Positions 7,183 through 15,823 of a stretch of DNA of 56,154 nt are shown one piece after another. Every line of letters begins with the position of its first letter. Position 1 is the stretch's first letter. The DNA lies in assembly GCA_015058955.1 (NCBI GenBank), contig SVBJ01000011.1:1-56154 (forward strand), read 5' to 3'. The DNA comes from Erysipelotrichaceae bacterium. GTDB lineage: Bacteria > Bacillota_I > Bacilli_A > Erysipelotrichales > Erysipelotrichaceae. The position numbers and the translations under genes are program-made. The notes under the pieces are model-generated. The model saw only the letters and a list, made by a program, of their open reading frames with translations. It was not told where the DNA came from and ran no database searches.

Positions 7183-7830
7183 ATGAACTATTCAGCAGTA
7201 ATCGTGGCCGCAGGATCATCAACCAGATTTGGCAGAGGCATCTCCAAGATGCTGTATGTTTTCAGTGACGGTGACAGGGTAATTGACAGAACTCTGAAAG
7301 TATTTCTGGGCGATGATGAGTGCACGCAGATAATTGTGGTCTGTAATGAAGAAGTACAGCATTATCTGCAGGATGCTGTCAATGATTCCAGGATTCGGCT
7401 GTGTCCGGGAGGAGCCAGCCGCAGTGAGAGCGTGCTTAACGGATTGTCCCAATGCCGTGAAAAGATCGTGCTGGTTCATGATGGAGCCCGCTGCTTCCTG
7501 GAAAAAGATGACCTGGAAGCGGTAAAGCAAGCTGTTTCCTTCAGTAACGGAGCCATATTGGTCGGCCGAATGGTCGACACCGTTAAGGTAGTAAAGGACG
7601 GGTATGTGGTCTCTACGGTTGACCGCGATACTCTGAAAAGGGCTCAGACACCACAGCGGTTTCCAACTGAAGAACTGTTAAGGTGTTACCGGGAAGCCGG
7701 TAAGGAGCATTTTGAAACCACGGATGAATCCGGTCTGTTTGAAAGATACAGTGAAATGAAAATTGCCTGCGTTGAAAGCAGGGGACATAATACCAAGATC
7801 ACGGTCTGGGATGATGTAAGAGGAGAATAA
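7183..7830 (+). CDS. ispD: 2-C-methyl-D-erythritol 4-phosphate cytidylyltransferase
   Basis: A 215-aa IspD that transfers CMP from CTP to MEP, the third step of the MEP route to isoprenoids. The nucleotide-binding loop AAGSSTRFG lies at about 9-17; VLVHDGARCF, DTVKVV, TVDRDTLKRAQTPQRF and the final KITVWDD match the family. The usual VHDAARP reads VHDGARC, a mild change. A TGCTAAAAT extended -10 lies about 25 bases upstream and GAGGG serves as ribosome binding site. Two bases separate it from the aminopeptidase gene. The presence of ispD indicates the MEP pathway; no other pathway gene (ispE, ispF) is nearby. Confidence 0.93.
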   Translation: MNYSAVIVAAGSSTRFGRGISKMLYVFSDGDRVIDRTLKVFLGDDECTQIIVVCNEEVQHYLQDAVNDSRIRLCPGGASRSESVLNGLSQCREKIVLVHDGARCFLEKDDLEAVKQAVSFSNGAILVGRMVDTVKVVKDGYVVSTVDRDTLKRAQTPQRFPTEELLRCYREAGKEHFETTDESGLFERYSEMKIACVESRGHNTKITVWDDVRGE

Positions 7831-7832
7831 AG

Positions 7833-9068
7833 ATGTTTAAAGAGAGAAGAGAAAAACTGCAGCAGCAGCTGCCTGACTATTCAATTACGGTACTTTACTC
7901 AGGTAAGGCACCGCATTCCATAGGAGATGAGGTCTATCCTTTCAAGGTTGACCGTTCATTCTATTATTACACCGGCATTAATGAGCAGAACATGACGCTG
8001 GTGTTCTTCAAGCTTCCTAAGGCTGTGCAGGAGATCCTGTTCATTGAACCGTTTGATCCGGTAATGGCCAAGTGGGTTGGCGCCAAGATGCTGCCGGCAG
8101 AAGCAACCGAAATCAGCGGAATCAGGGATATCCGCTATGTTGAGGAAATTGAGGAAGCCATCAGCCGTCTGGTAAGCAACTATGGCAAGTTTGAAAGCAT
8201 TACCCTGTGTGGCGAACTGTCCAAGATGGAACTTAATCAGAGCTGGCCGGTAAGCGATCTGTTCAATAAGATCCGTAACAGACACCCTGACGTAGATGTC
8301 AGAAACATTGCAGCTCTGACCGCCAGAATGCGCATGGTCAAGGATGAAGAGGAAATCAGACTGATGAAGAAGGCCATTTCCGTAACCAATGAAGGCATTA
8401 AGGCCATGATGAGGGCTGCCCGTGACAACGTTACCGAAAATGAACTGGAAGCACATTTTGACTTTGTTCTGAAATGCGCCAACTGCGAACATGCCTTCTC
8501 AACGATCTGTGCATCCGGCAAGAATGCCACGGTATTGCACTATGGCGAAAATAATACGCAGTCCAAGCCAGGTGAGATGGTTCTGGTTGACCTGGGAGCT
8601 GCTTACGAATTATATAATGCTGACATCAGCCGTACCTTCCCAATCAACGGTAAATTCTCTGAAAGACAGAAAGCGGTTTATGAAACGGTTTTAAGAGCCA
8701 ACAAAATGGTGCAGGAAGTTGTCAGACCGGGAATGACGTTAAGAGAACTCAACGGCAAGGTCATTGAATTCTACCAGCAGGAACTGCCGAAGCTTGGCTT
8801 ACTGGGAAACGGTGACACCGTCAGAGACTATTACTGGCACAGCGTGTCTCATCATCTGGGACTGGAAACACATGATGTTTCTCTGCTGGATGAACCTTTA
8901 AGAGCAGGAAACGTCATAACTGACGAACCGGGTCTGTATCTGGAAAAGGAAGGAATCGGCGTCAGAATTGAGGACGACATCATGATCACCGAAGACGGCT
9001 GCATCAATCTCAGCCGGGAGATCATGAAGGAAGTGGAAGATATCGAAGCATTCATGGCTGACAGATAG
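7833..9068 (+). CDS. pepP: M24B Xaa-Pro aminopeptidase (aminopeptidase P)
   Basis: A 411-aa cytosolic metallopeptidase that removes N-terminal residues preceding proline. Residues 1-160 form the creatinase/AMP N-terminal domain (YPFKVDRSFYYYTGI) and 165-411 the pita-bread catalytic domain. All five metal ligands are visible: Asp253, Asp264, His340, Glu365 and Glu380, in VDLGA, NADISRTF, SHHLGLETHD, TDEPGLYLE and VRIEDD. Two bases downstream of ispD and three bases ahead of the PAP2 gene, so the three form one unit without obvious functional logic. Length is normal for the family. Confidence 0.93.
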   Translation: MFKERREKLQQQLPDYSITVLYSGKAPHSIGDEVYPFKVDRSFYYYTGINEQNMTLVFFKLPKAVQEILFIEPFDPVMAKWVGAKMLPAEATEISGIRDIRYVEEIEEAISRLVSNYGKFESITLCGELSKMELNQSWPVSDLFNKIRNRHPDVDVRNIAALTARMRMVKDEEEIRLMKKAISVTNEGIKAMMRAARDNVTENELEAHFDFVLKCANCEHAFSTICASGKNATVLHYGENNTQSKPGEMVLVDLGAAYELYNADISRTFPINGKFSERQKAVYETVLRANKMVQEVVRPGMTLRELNGKVIEFYQQELPKLGLLGNGDTVRDYYWHSVSHHLGLETHDVSLLDEPLRAGNVITDEPGLYLEKEGIGVRIEDDIMITEDGCINLSREIMKEVEDIEAFMADR

Positions 9069-9071
9069 GAA

Positions 9072-9854
9072 ATGAAGAAGAAGTGGTTTTTCATCGCCTG
9101 GGCAGTACTGTTTCGGGGAATGGTAGCCGGCATCTGGCTGGATCTGCCATTGTCAGTGAAACTTTATGATCCGGACAATTTCATGGGAAGATTCATGAAC
9201 GCAGCTGCAATGGTGCCGAGTTTTCTCATGCTGGAAATGTGCTGCTGCATCCGGATAAGATACAACAGGGATGATAAACTGATGCTGGCCGGCTACATTG
9301 GCCGGGGTCTGCTGGCCGGGGCACTGTGTGCAATTGAGATCAACCGCGGACTGAAGCACTCGGATTATCTGGCTGCTGGGATCGGCATAGTGGCAGCGGC
9401 AATCATCATGGGTGTGTTCATGTTACTGAAACCGGAAGTAAACCGCAGTCATTATGTTTTCTCCACCAGCATGATCATCAGTGCCATCGGAGTATTCGTG
9501 ATTACCGCGGGGTTAAAGTACCTGTGGGGCAGGTTAAGATTCTATGGCATGGAAGATCCGCTGAGTGAGTTTACCAGCTGGCTGTTTCCGACGGCATTCT
9601 CGTTCAATGATCTGCATCACAGTTTCCCCAGCGGGCATACTTCGTTTTCTTCACTGATACTGTATGCGGCCATACTGCCCGATGATTATATAAAAAGAAA
9701 AATATACATATATCCTATTATTATCTGGATAATACTGGTGATGTATGGAAGAATAGTATTCGGTGCACACTTCTTAAGTGATACCTGCGCCGGGGCAATT
9801 ATCGGTACTGCCTGCGTATTCTGGGGCTATCAGAGACTGCAGCGCCGATTGTAA
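9072..9854 (+). CDS. PAP2-superfamily membrane lipid phosphatase
   Basis: A 260-aa membrane protein with about six hydrophobic segments and the three PAP2 phosphatase motifs in order: KYLWGRLRF (about 168-176), FPSGHTS (about 204-210) and RIVFGAHFLSD (about 245-255), with catalytic His in motifs 2 and 3. Such proteins dephosphorylate phosphatidate, phosphatidylglycerophosphate or undecaprenyl pyrophosphate on the outer face of the membrane. The neighbouring ispD is compatible with undecaprenyl-PP recycling, but sequence alone does not select a substrate. Confidence 0.9.
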   Translation: MKKKWFFIAWAVLFRGMVAGIWLDLPLSVKLYDPDNFMGRFMNAAAMVPSFLMLEMCCCIRIRYNRDDKLMLAGYIGRGLLAGALCAIEINRGLKHSDYLAAGIGIVAAAIIMGVFMLLKPEVNRSHYVFSTSMIISAIGVFVITAGLKYLWGRLRFYGMEDPLSEFTSWLFPTAFSFNDLHHSFPSGHTSFSSLILYAAILPDDYIKRKIYIYPIIIWIILVMYGRIVFGAHFLSDTCAGAIIGTACVFWGYQRLQRRL

Positions 9855-9862
9855 AAGGAAAG

Positions 9863-9940
9863 AAAGATTTTACCGTCAATAAAGTAGAGAAAGGAAACAG
9901 ATTAACCTTTACAATGACGCTACTTTTTGGTAAAATCTTT
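9863..9940. repeat. Long imperfect palindrome between the PAP2 gene and rpsF
   Basis: Three nested pairing segments: AAAGATTTTACC (9863-9874) with GGTAAAATCTTT (9929-9940), perfect over 12 bp; AAAGTAG (9881-9887) with CTACTTT (9920-9926); and AAAGG (9890-9894) with CCTTT (9906-9910). In a transcript reading through from the PAP2 gene this folds into a long hairpin without a terminal T-run. The right arm contains the rpsF -10 box and the inner arm its -35. Confidence 0.7.
9908..9936 (+). promoter_or_regulatory. rpsF operon promoter
   Basis: TTTACA (9908-9913), 17-bp spacer, TAAAAT (9931-9936). A start near 9943 gives a leader of about 70 bases. No S6:S18-binding leader could be recognised with confidence in it. 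Confidence 0.75.
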
Positions 9941-10011
9941 AATACTGGATAAATGCTGATGGCATTTACTCCTTGCCTGAAAAGGCCAAAAGACCAGAAG
10001 GAGGTAAAACG

Positions 10012-10302
10012 ATGCGTAAGTATGAAATTATGTACATCCTTAATGCTTCATTAGAAGAAGCAGCTCGCACTGAACTCATGGAGACTTTACATGCAATCAT
10101 CACTAACGATGGCGGCGAAATCGTAAAGATCGACGAATGGGGAATGAAAGAGTTTGCTTACCGTATTGAGGATATGACCAAAGGTTATTATGTAGTAGTT
10201 ACATTCAACAGCAATGCTGATGCAGTTGCTGAATTGGACCGTATCTGCAGAATCAACCAGAACGTTGTACGTCATATGATTGTTAATCTTGAAGAAAAGT
10301 AA
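10012..10302 (+). CDS. rpsF: 30S ribosomal protein S6
   Basis: A 96-aa S6 that pairs with S18 on the platform of the 30S subunit. The family pattern is plain: MRKYEIMYILN at the start, GEIVKIDEWGMKEFAYRIEDMTKGYYVVVTF split by the central region, and RICRINQNVVRHMIV at the end. The ATG at 10012 follows a consensus AAGGAGGT seven bases away; the upstream in-frame ATG at 9973 lacks a ribosome binding site and would add non-conserved residues. It heads the classical rpsF-ssb-rpsR operon. Confidence 0.97.
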   Translation: MRKYEIMYILNASLEEAARTELMETLHAIITNDGGEIVKIDEWGMKEFAYRIEDMTKGYYVVVTFNSNADAVAELDRICRINQNVVRHMIVNLEEK

Positions 10303-10315
10303 GAGGTAGAATCAG

Positions 10316-10771
10316 ATGATCAATCGTGTAATTTTAGTTGGAAGACTAACAAGAGACCCTGAGTTAAGATCAACTCAGAGCGGCAGATCAGTTGTCAGTT
10401 TCACACTGGCAGTTGACCGCAGAAAGGGCAGAGATGCTGACCCTAACATGCCTACAGCCGATTTCATCAGCTGTGTAGCATGGAGTCAGACCGCTGAATT
10501 AATGGCACAGTATACACACAAGGGATCACAGATCGGTGTAGAAGGCCGTATTCAGACCAGAAATTATGAAGATCCAAACGTTCCGGGTAGAAGAGTTTAT
10601 GTTACCGAAGTCGTAGCTGACAGTGTAACATTCCTGGATTCCAGAAATTCAGGAACAGGCAGCCAGCCTGTAAATAATAACAGCGGTTATTATCCGGATC
10701 CGGTTTATGAAGATGAGAAGGCAGAAAGTATGCCTTCACTGGACATTTCCAGTGACGACCTGCCTTTCTAA
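10316..10771 (+). CDS. ssb: Single-stranded DNA-binding protein
   Basis: A 151-aa SSB. The OB-fold covers about residues 1-105 ([61 protein letters not shown]), followed by a flexible linker and the conserved acidic tip DDLPF that recruits repair and replication partners. It lies between rpsF and rpsR as in most Firmicutes. A GAGG ribosome binding site precedes the ATG. The linker is short, giving a compact SSB. Confidence 0.97.
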   Translation: MINRVILVGRLTRDPELRSTQSGRSVVSFTLAVDRRKGRDADPNMPTADFISCVAWSQTAELMAQYTHKGSQIGVEGRIQTRNYEDPNVPGRRVYVTEVVADSVTFLDSRNSGTGSQPVNNNSGYYPDPVYEDEKAESMPSLDISSDDLPF

Positions 10772-10784
10772 GGAAGGAGACAAA

Positions 10785-11018
10785 ATGGCTTTTAACAAGA
10801 AACAGCGTACTAGTCGTAAGAAGGTATGTTACTTCACCAAGAATAACATCAAGTACATCGACTATAAGGATACTGAATTATTAAAGAGATTTATCTCAGC
10901 AAACGGTAAGATTATTCCTCGCAGAGTAACAGGTACCAGTGCTAAGTATCAGCGTATGTTAGCTACAGCTATCAAGCGTGCTCGCCAGATGGCTTTATTA
11001 CCATACGTAATTGACTAA
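10785..11018 (+). CDS. rpsR: 30S ribosomal protein S18
   Basis: A 77-aa basic protein with the S18 core: [36 protein letters not shown] and [22 protein letters not shown]. The ATG at 10785 follows AAGGAAGGAG; a longer in-frame reading would run back into ssb and is rejected. A single Cys15 is kept, so the zinc-binding set seen in some S18 paralogues is absent. It ends the rpsF operon ahead of a strong terminator. Confidence 0.97.
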   Translation: MAFNKKQRTSRKKVCYFTKNNIKYIDYKDTELLKRFISANGKIIPRRVTGTSAKYQRMLATAIKRARQMALLPYVID

Positions 11019-11030
11019 TCCAGTTGAAAG

Positions 11031-11060
11031 ACCTCCGTTTTAAAGCGGAGGTTTGTTTGT
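11031..11060 (+). terminator. Terminator of the rpsF-ssb-rpsR operon
   Basis: Stem ACCTCCG/CGGAGGT with an 8-base loop, followed by TTGTTTGT. Convincing although the T-run is interrupted. Confidence 0.8.
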
Positions 11061-11074
11061 AAAAGAGGACTCAG

Positions 11075-12052
11075 ATGAACAAGAGAAGAGTTAACAGCAT
11101 AACATATGGAGCATTGATCAGTGCCCTGCTGGGTGCTTTCCTGCTGCTGAACAGACAGCTGGCGGGGATGTTTGACGTCTACATGTTATGGATCATCCCG
11201 ATCCCGGTAATCGTATACTGCCTGAAATTTGACGTAAGGCAGGGTTTTGTCATGGGAATTGCGATGGTATTGCTGACATTCATTGTGGCTACTCCGATGA
11301 CTCTGTTCTATGTAGCGTCCTCAATAGCGGCAGGACTGATCTATGCTCATGGCATGAATAAGGGCTACAGTTCAATGCAGCTGATCATTTCCGTGATCAT
11401 GGTATCACTGTTCATGCTGGTGGTAACCACGGTGATATTCTCCAGCTTCTTCGGCTACAGCCTGGCAGATGACATTGAGTTCACCCGTCAGAGCACTGAG
11501 GCAATATTCAAGAGCATGGCAGCGGTAATGGGGGATTCCGTACTGGAAAACCCTCTTATCAAGCTGATGCTGAGTAACAACTTCATGCTGTACATCATCA
11601 TGCTGTCCAGTGTTCTTACTTCCGTACTGGAAGGAATACTGGTACATCTTCTGGCTGTGCTGATCCTCAAAAGGCTGAAGATGCCGATGCCGCCGATCAG
11701 GCCGCTCAGTGAAATCAGAGCTCCGCTGATCATCAGAATATTTGTGGCTTTGGTTTTCGTACTGTCGGTACTGAACATGTTCCAGATACCGTTTATCGCA
11801 AAATACAGTCAGATAATCATGGCACTTGTTCCCGTAGCCTATATTTTCTGCTGCTTTTACGGGTATTTACTGGCAGTTACGTGGATAAATTGGAAAATGC
11901 CGGGCAGAAATAGTAGAATAATGTTAGTATTCATAATGGTTGCCCTTATGATCCTTTTCCCATGGTTCATGATCGTGGTTGGATCAATGGACATGTTTAC
12001 GAATGCCAGAGATGCTATTCTGAAAGGAATACTTTATGAACAGAACAGATAA
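11075..12052 (+). CDS. DUF2232 / YybS-like membrane protein
   Basis: A 325-aa membrane protein with about eight hydrophobic segments, of the DUF2232 (YybS) family that precedes gdpP in many Firmicutes. The first helices (ITYGALISALLGAFLLLN) and the helix-rich centre resemble small-molecule uptake S-components of ECF transporters, but no substrate is established. AGAGGA is the ribosome binding site. Its 3' end overlaps the gdpP start by 17 bp, so the two are translationally coupled. Confidence 0.85.
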   Translation: MNKRRVNSITYGALISALLGAFLLLNRQLAGMFDVYMLWIIPIPVIVYCLKFDVRQGFVMGIAMVLLTFIVATPMTLFYVASSIAAGLIYAHGMNKGYSSMQLIISVIMVSLFMLVVTTVIFSSFFGYSLADDIEFTRQSTEAIFKSMAAVMGDSVLENPLIKLMLSNNFMLYIIMLSSVLTSVLEGILVHLLAVLILKRLKMPMPPIRPLSEIRAPLIIRIFVALVFVLSVLNMFQIPFIAKYSQIIMALVPVAYIFCCFYGYLLAVTWINWKMPGRNSRIMLVFIMVALMILFPWFMIVVGSMDMFTNARDAILKGILYEQNR

Positions 12053-14015
12053 ACTGAAATTCTATGCTTTAGCTGTCTTACTGGTACAGATCGCCGTGCT
12101 GATAGTGCTGCGGTTCTTTTTCGGCAAGGCTTTTTCAGTGGTAACGGTCATATTTACCCTTATTGATGCAGCTGTCATAGGCGTTATTGTCTTTGCCTAT
12201 GAAAAGGCATTGAAGTCCAGAGTCATGGATACTACCAGAGTTCTGGGCAATGATGCCAAGGACGGCATGGTCTATGCTCAGCTAGGCATCGTTTCCTACG
12301 ATGATGACTATATCGTTACCTGGGCTTCTGAACTGCTGGATGAACGAGGCATCAAGATCATCGGTGAAAAGATCACCAGAGTCATTCCTGGTATCGAAGT
12401 GCTTCTGAACGGCGAAACAGATAAGGATGTTTTCGTGATCAGGGAAAGAGAATACGAGATCACCAAGGCAACAGGGTCCAGAACACTGTTCATGAAGGAT
12501 GTCACGGAGTATAACAGTCTCAATGCCACCTATAACAACGAGAAGACAGTTCTGGGTCTGATATACCTGGATAACTATGATGAAACCGTCCAGTATGAAG
12601 ATGAACGGAAGATCGCTCTGATCAATACCAACATACGTCAGAAGATCGTGGAATGGGGAACCGGTTACGGGGCCGTGGTCAGAAGAGTCAGAAGTGACCG
12701 CTTTACCGTGGTCATCAATGAAGGTGACTTCCGCCGCATGCTTTACGATAAGTTCAGCATTCTGGAACAGATAAAGGAAGAGGCCGATAAGCTTGATGTG
12801 GCTATTTCCGCATCCATGGCTTATGCGTATGGCACCAGCAATCTTAATACGCTGGATACTGTCACCAATGAACTTTTGGAACTGGTACTCTCCAGAGGCG
12901 GTGACCAGGTTGCCGTCAGAGAGATCGGGCAGGAAGTAAGGTTCTATGGTGCCAGCTCCGATGCCAGTGAAAAGACTTCCAAGGTCAAGGCCAGAGTCAT
13001 TTCCCAGACATTAAGAGGAATCATCAAGGAGGCAGACAATGTCTTTGTGGTTCCGCATAAGGAAGCTGACTTTGACGCTGTTGGAGCCTGCCTTGGCGTC
13101 AGCCGCATTGCGCAGGCCTTAGGCAAGCGGGCCAATATTGTTCTGGAAGGCATAGCCATTGAAAACAGTGCGCGTGCTGTTCTGGAAGATAACTATGATG
13201 AGCTGGAAAGCCGTCATAACATCATCAGTGAGCGGGATGCCGTTGAGTTACTGACCAGAAAAAGCGTAGTTGTTGTAGTTGACCACCACAGCAGTGACCT
13301 GACCAGTGCTCCTGATCTGGTATCCAGAGCCAACAAGATCGTGATAATCGACCATCATCGCCGTAAGACGGAAACCAACATTTCGGCGATGCTGATATAC
13401 AATGAACCGTCATCATCATCTGCTGTTGAACTGGTAAGCGAACTTATCCAGTATCAGCCGGAAGAAGTTGATCTCGATGAATTCGAATCAACCTACATGT
13501 ATACTGGTCTGGTAGTTGATACGGACGGTTTCAAGAGCAGATGCTCAGGCAGAAGTTTCGAAGTCTGCGCCTTCCTGCGCAAGAAGGGTGCTGACATTGC
13601 CCTGTCCAATGAATGGCTCAAGGATTCAATTGAAGAATTCGAAACAAAGACCAAGATCCTGAAATACAGCAGGATCATCAATAACAACATGTTAATAGCA
13701 GCCTTACCGGAAAGCGAAGGCAGCGTAACCAGAACCATGGTGGCACAGGTTGCCAACTCAGCCCTGTCCATCAAGGGTGTGGATGCGGCATTTGTCATTG
13801 CCAGGATCGATGGCGACATCATTGCCTTATCGGGCAGATCCAACGGTACTGTCAATGTACAGCTGATCCGGGAAAAGCTGGGAGGCGGCGGACACTTTAC
13901 CGCAGCCGGTCTGCAGAGAACCGATACGACCGTTGAAGCCGTTCACAGTGAACTTCTGCAGGCAATAAATGGATTCCTGGAAGGAGATGTTACAGATGAA
14001 AATCATACTTCTTAG
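12036..14015 (+). CDS. gdpP: Cyclic-di-AMP phosphodiesterase GdpP
   Basis: A 659-aa membrane protein that hydrolyses c-di-AMP to pApA and so tunes potassium, osmotic and cell-wall homeostasis. Order of parts: two membrane helices (about 8-55), a PAS-like sensor (about 75-155, ending FMKDVTEYNSL), a degenerate GGDEF domain (about 170-300), a DHH domain (HKEADFDAVGA, VVVDHHSSD, VIIDHHRRK) and a DHHA1 domain with GGGHFTAAG near the C-terminus. The metal-binding Asp and His residues of the DHH motifs are present. Start overlaps the DUF2232 gene; the 3' end overlaps rplI by 20 bp. Confidence 0.95.
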   Translation: MNRTDKLKFYALAVLLVQIAVLIVLRFFFGKAFSVVTVIFTLIDAAVIGVIVFAYEKALKSRVMDTTRVLGNDAKDGMVYAQLGIVSYDDDYIVTWASELLDERGIKIIGEKITRVIPGIEVLLNGETDKDVFVIREREYEITKATGSRTLFMKDVTEYNSLNATYNNEKTVLGLIYLDNYDETVQYEDERKIALINTNIRQKIVEWGTGYGAVVRRVRSDRFTVVINEGDFRRMLYDKFSILEQIKEEADKLDVAISASMAYAYGTSNLNTLDTVTNELLELVLSRGGDQVAVREIGQEVRFYGASSDASEKTSKVKARVISQTLRGIIKEADNVFVVPHKEADFDAVGACLGVSRIAQALGKRANIVLEGIAIENSARAVLEDNYDELESRHNIISERDAVELLTRKSVVVVVDHHSSDLTSAPDLVSRANKIVIIDHHRRKTETNISAMLIYNEPSSSSAVELVSELIQYQPEEVDLDEFESTYMYTGLVVDTDGFKSRCSGRSFEVCAFLRKKGADIALSNEWLKDSIEEFETKTKILKYSRIINNNMLIAALPESEGSVTRTMVAQVANSALSIKGVDAAFVIARIDGDIIALSGRSNGTVNVQLIREKLGGGGHFTAAGLQRTDTTVEAVHSELLQAINGFLEGDVTDENHTS

Positions 14016-14442
14016 TGACGTAAAGAACGTAGGAAAAAAGGGTGAAGTCAAGGAAGTCGCTGACGGATATGGACGCAACTACCTGATCAGAAACCGTCTG
14101 GCTGTTGAAGCAACCAAGAAGTCAATGGAGATCCTTGATCAGCAGAAGGCTGATGAAAAGGCCCGTCAGGAAGAGCTTAAGAAACAAGCTGAGGAGCTGA
14201 AGAAGCAGATCGAAGCCGGTACCCTGATCTTCAAGGTCAGAGCCGGTAATGAAGGCAAGATCTTTGGTTCAGTATCACCTGCCAAGATTGCCGAACAGCT
14301 TACCAGCGATTTCGGCATTACCGTTGACAAGAGAAAATTCGTCGACAATGAGAATCTGACCACTCTGGGAAATCACAAGGTCAGAGTTGAATTATACAAA
14401 GGAGTAATTGCGACTGTAAAAGTTAACATTCAGGCGCAGTAA
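13996..14442 (+). CDS. rplI: 50S ribosomal protein L9
   Basis: A 148-aa L9 with the N-terminal RNA-binding domain (MKIILLSDVKNVGKKGEVKEV, GYGRNYLI), the long connecting helix (about 40-75) and the C-terminal domain (GKIFGSVSPAKIAEQL). The ATG at 13996 has AAGGAGATG upstream and lies inside the gdpP coding end; an earlier in-frame ATG at 13969 would add non-L9 residues. The gdpP-rplI-dnaB order is a classical Firmicute arrangement. Confidence 0.97.
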   Translation: MKIILLSDVKNVGKKGEVKEVADGYGRNYLIRNRLAVEATKKSMEILDQQKADEKARQEELKKQAEELKKQIEAGTLIFKVRAGNEGKIFGSVSPAKIAEQLTSDFGITVDKRKFVDNENLTTLGNHKVRVELYKGVIATVKVNIQAQ

Positions 14443-14452
14443 GGAGACTATT

Positions 14453-15823
14453 ATGGCTGAACTACCGCACAGTACAGAAACCGAGCAGGCATTGCTGGGC
14501 TCACTGATTGAATACCCTAATACCTTTGTCAGGGCTGAAGATTCAGGACTTGTTCCTGAGGACTTTTTCGTGGGTTCTCATCAGGAACTGTACAGACAGC
14601 TGCTGGACATGAATCAGTCAGGTAGACCTATCGAACTCAGAACGGTCGTTGCCTTCCTGAATGACAGAAAGGTTCTGACCAAGTGCGGCGGTGTTGATTA
14701 CATAACCGATCTGGTTGACATGGCCATAAGTGCTGAAAACAGTGATTATTACATAGGTGTCGTCAAGCAGAAATCGACACTGAGAAAGTTGATTGAAGAA
14801 GTCAGAAGAATTGAGAATGAGAGCTTTGATTCAAGCCATGAAGTCGGTGACATTCTGGACAAGGCTGAAAAGAACATTCTGGCCATTACCAGAGATGTCA
14901 AGGCCGGAGATTTCCACAGCGGATCTGAGGTCATGAGCAAGGTTCAGGACCAGATCAACATGCTGCAGAATCATCAGGAGATGACCGGGGTACGTACCGG
15001 ATACAACGAACTTGACAGGATCACCTATGGATTCCAGAAGGGCGACCTGATCATTGTTGCTGCCAGACCTTCAGTAGGTAAGACCGCTTTTGCCCTGAAC
15101 ATTGCGACCAGGGCAGCCTGTGACTATGGCGCCGGTGTGGCACTGTTCTCTCTGGAAATGCCGTACTTACGGATTGGCATGCGTATTCTTTCAGCCCGTG
15201 CCAATGTTGACAGCTACCGCATCAGAACCGGCAGAGGACTGGAGAATGAGGACTGGGCTAAAATGAAGATTGCCATGAAGACCATTTCCGAATCCAAGCT
15301 TTTCATTGATGACAGTTCAACCATTACCATCAGGGAGATCACGGCAAAGTGCCGTAAGCTGAAAGCCGAAGGCAAGTTGGATCTGATCGTCATTGACTAT
15401 CTGCAGCTGATTGCCTCTTCCGGCAATTCCCGTTATGACAACCGTCAGGTTGAAGTATCGGAGATCTCCAGAAACCTCAAGGGACTGGCCAGGGAAATGG
15501 ACGTTCCGGTAATTGCCCTGTCACAGCTGTCCCGTTCCGTTGAAACAAGAAGCGGCGACAAGAAGCCAATTCTTTCCGACCTGCGTGAATCAGGTTCCAT
15601 TGAGCAGGATGCTGATATTGTCATGTTCCTGCACAGACCTGACTACTATAACAGAGAGAAAAATGAAGAAGAAGATGACAGACCGTCAGATGCCCGCTAT
15701 GAAGCCAACATCATCATAGCCAAGCACCGTAACGGTTCCATCGGAGAAATCAGCCTGATGTTCCAGCCGAACACCAACGCCTTCCTTCCGATGGCAGTAA
15801 GAAAGGACTACAGTGAAAGCTAA
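14453..15823 (+). CDS. dnaB: Replicative DNA helicase DnaB/DnaC
   Basis: A 456-aa hexameric helicase that unwinds the replication fork. The N-terminal collar domain spans about 1-110 (HSTETEQALLGSLI), the linker helix follows, and the RecA-like motor domain carries the Walker A loop ARPSVGKTA (about 200-208), Walker B DLIVIDYLQLI, and SQLSRSVETR, DLRESGSIEQDAD and IIAKHRNG. The Walker A reads ARPSVGKT rather than the common ARPSMGKT. AAGGAGA precedes the ATG. The last 11 bp overlap the next gene. Confidence 0.96.
   Translation: MAELPHSTETEQALLGSLIEYPNTFVRAEDSGLVPEDFFVGSHQELYRQLLDMNQSGRPIELRTVVAFLNDRKVLTKCGGVDYITDLVDMAISAENSDYYIGVVKQKSTLRKLIEEVRRIENESFDSSHEVGDILDKAEKNILAITRDVKAGDFHSGSEVMSKVQDQINMLQNHQEMTGVRTGYNELDRITYGFQKGDLIIVAARPSVGKTAFALNIATRAACDYGAGVALFSLEMPYLRIGMRILSARANVDSYRIRTGRGLENEDWAKMKIAMKTISESKLFIDDSSTITIREITAKCRKLKAEGKLDLIVIDYLQLIASSGNSRYDNRQVEVSEISRNLKGLAREMDVPVIALSQLSRSVETRSGDKKPILSDLRESGSIEQDADIVMFLHRPDYYNREKNEEEDDRPSDARYEANIIIAKHRNGSIGEISLMFQPNTNAFLPMAVRKDYSES

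Noticed and set aside
9943-10011. S6:S18-binding autoregulatory leader before rpsF
   Set aside because: The leader is about 70 bases and I could not place the conserved stem with its CCG bulge; left unclaimed.
13827-14078. Minus-strand frames within gdpP, rplI and other genes
   Set aside because: They are antisense shadows of well-supported genes and lack ribosome binding sites or recognisable products.
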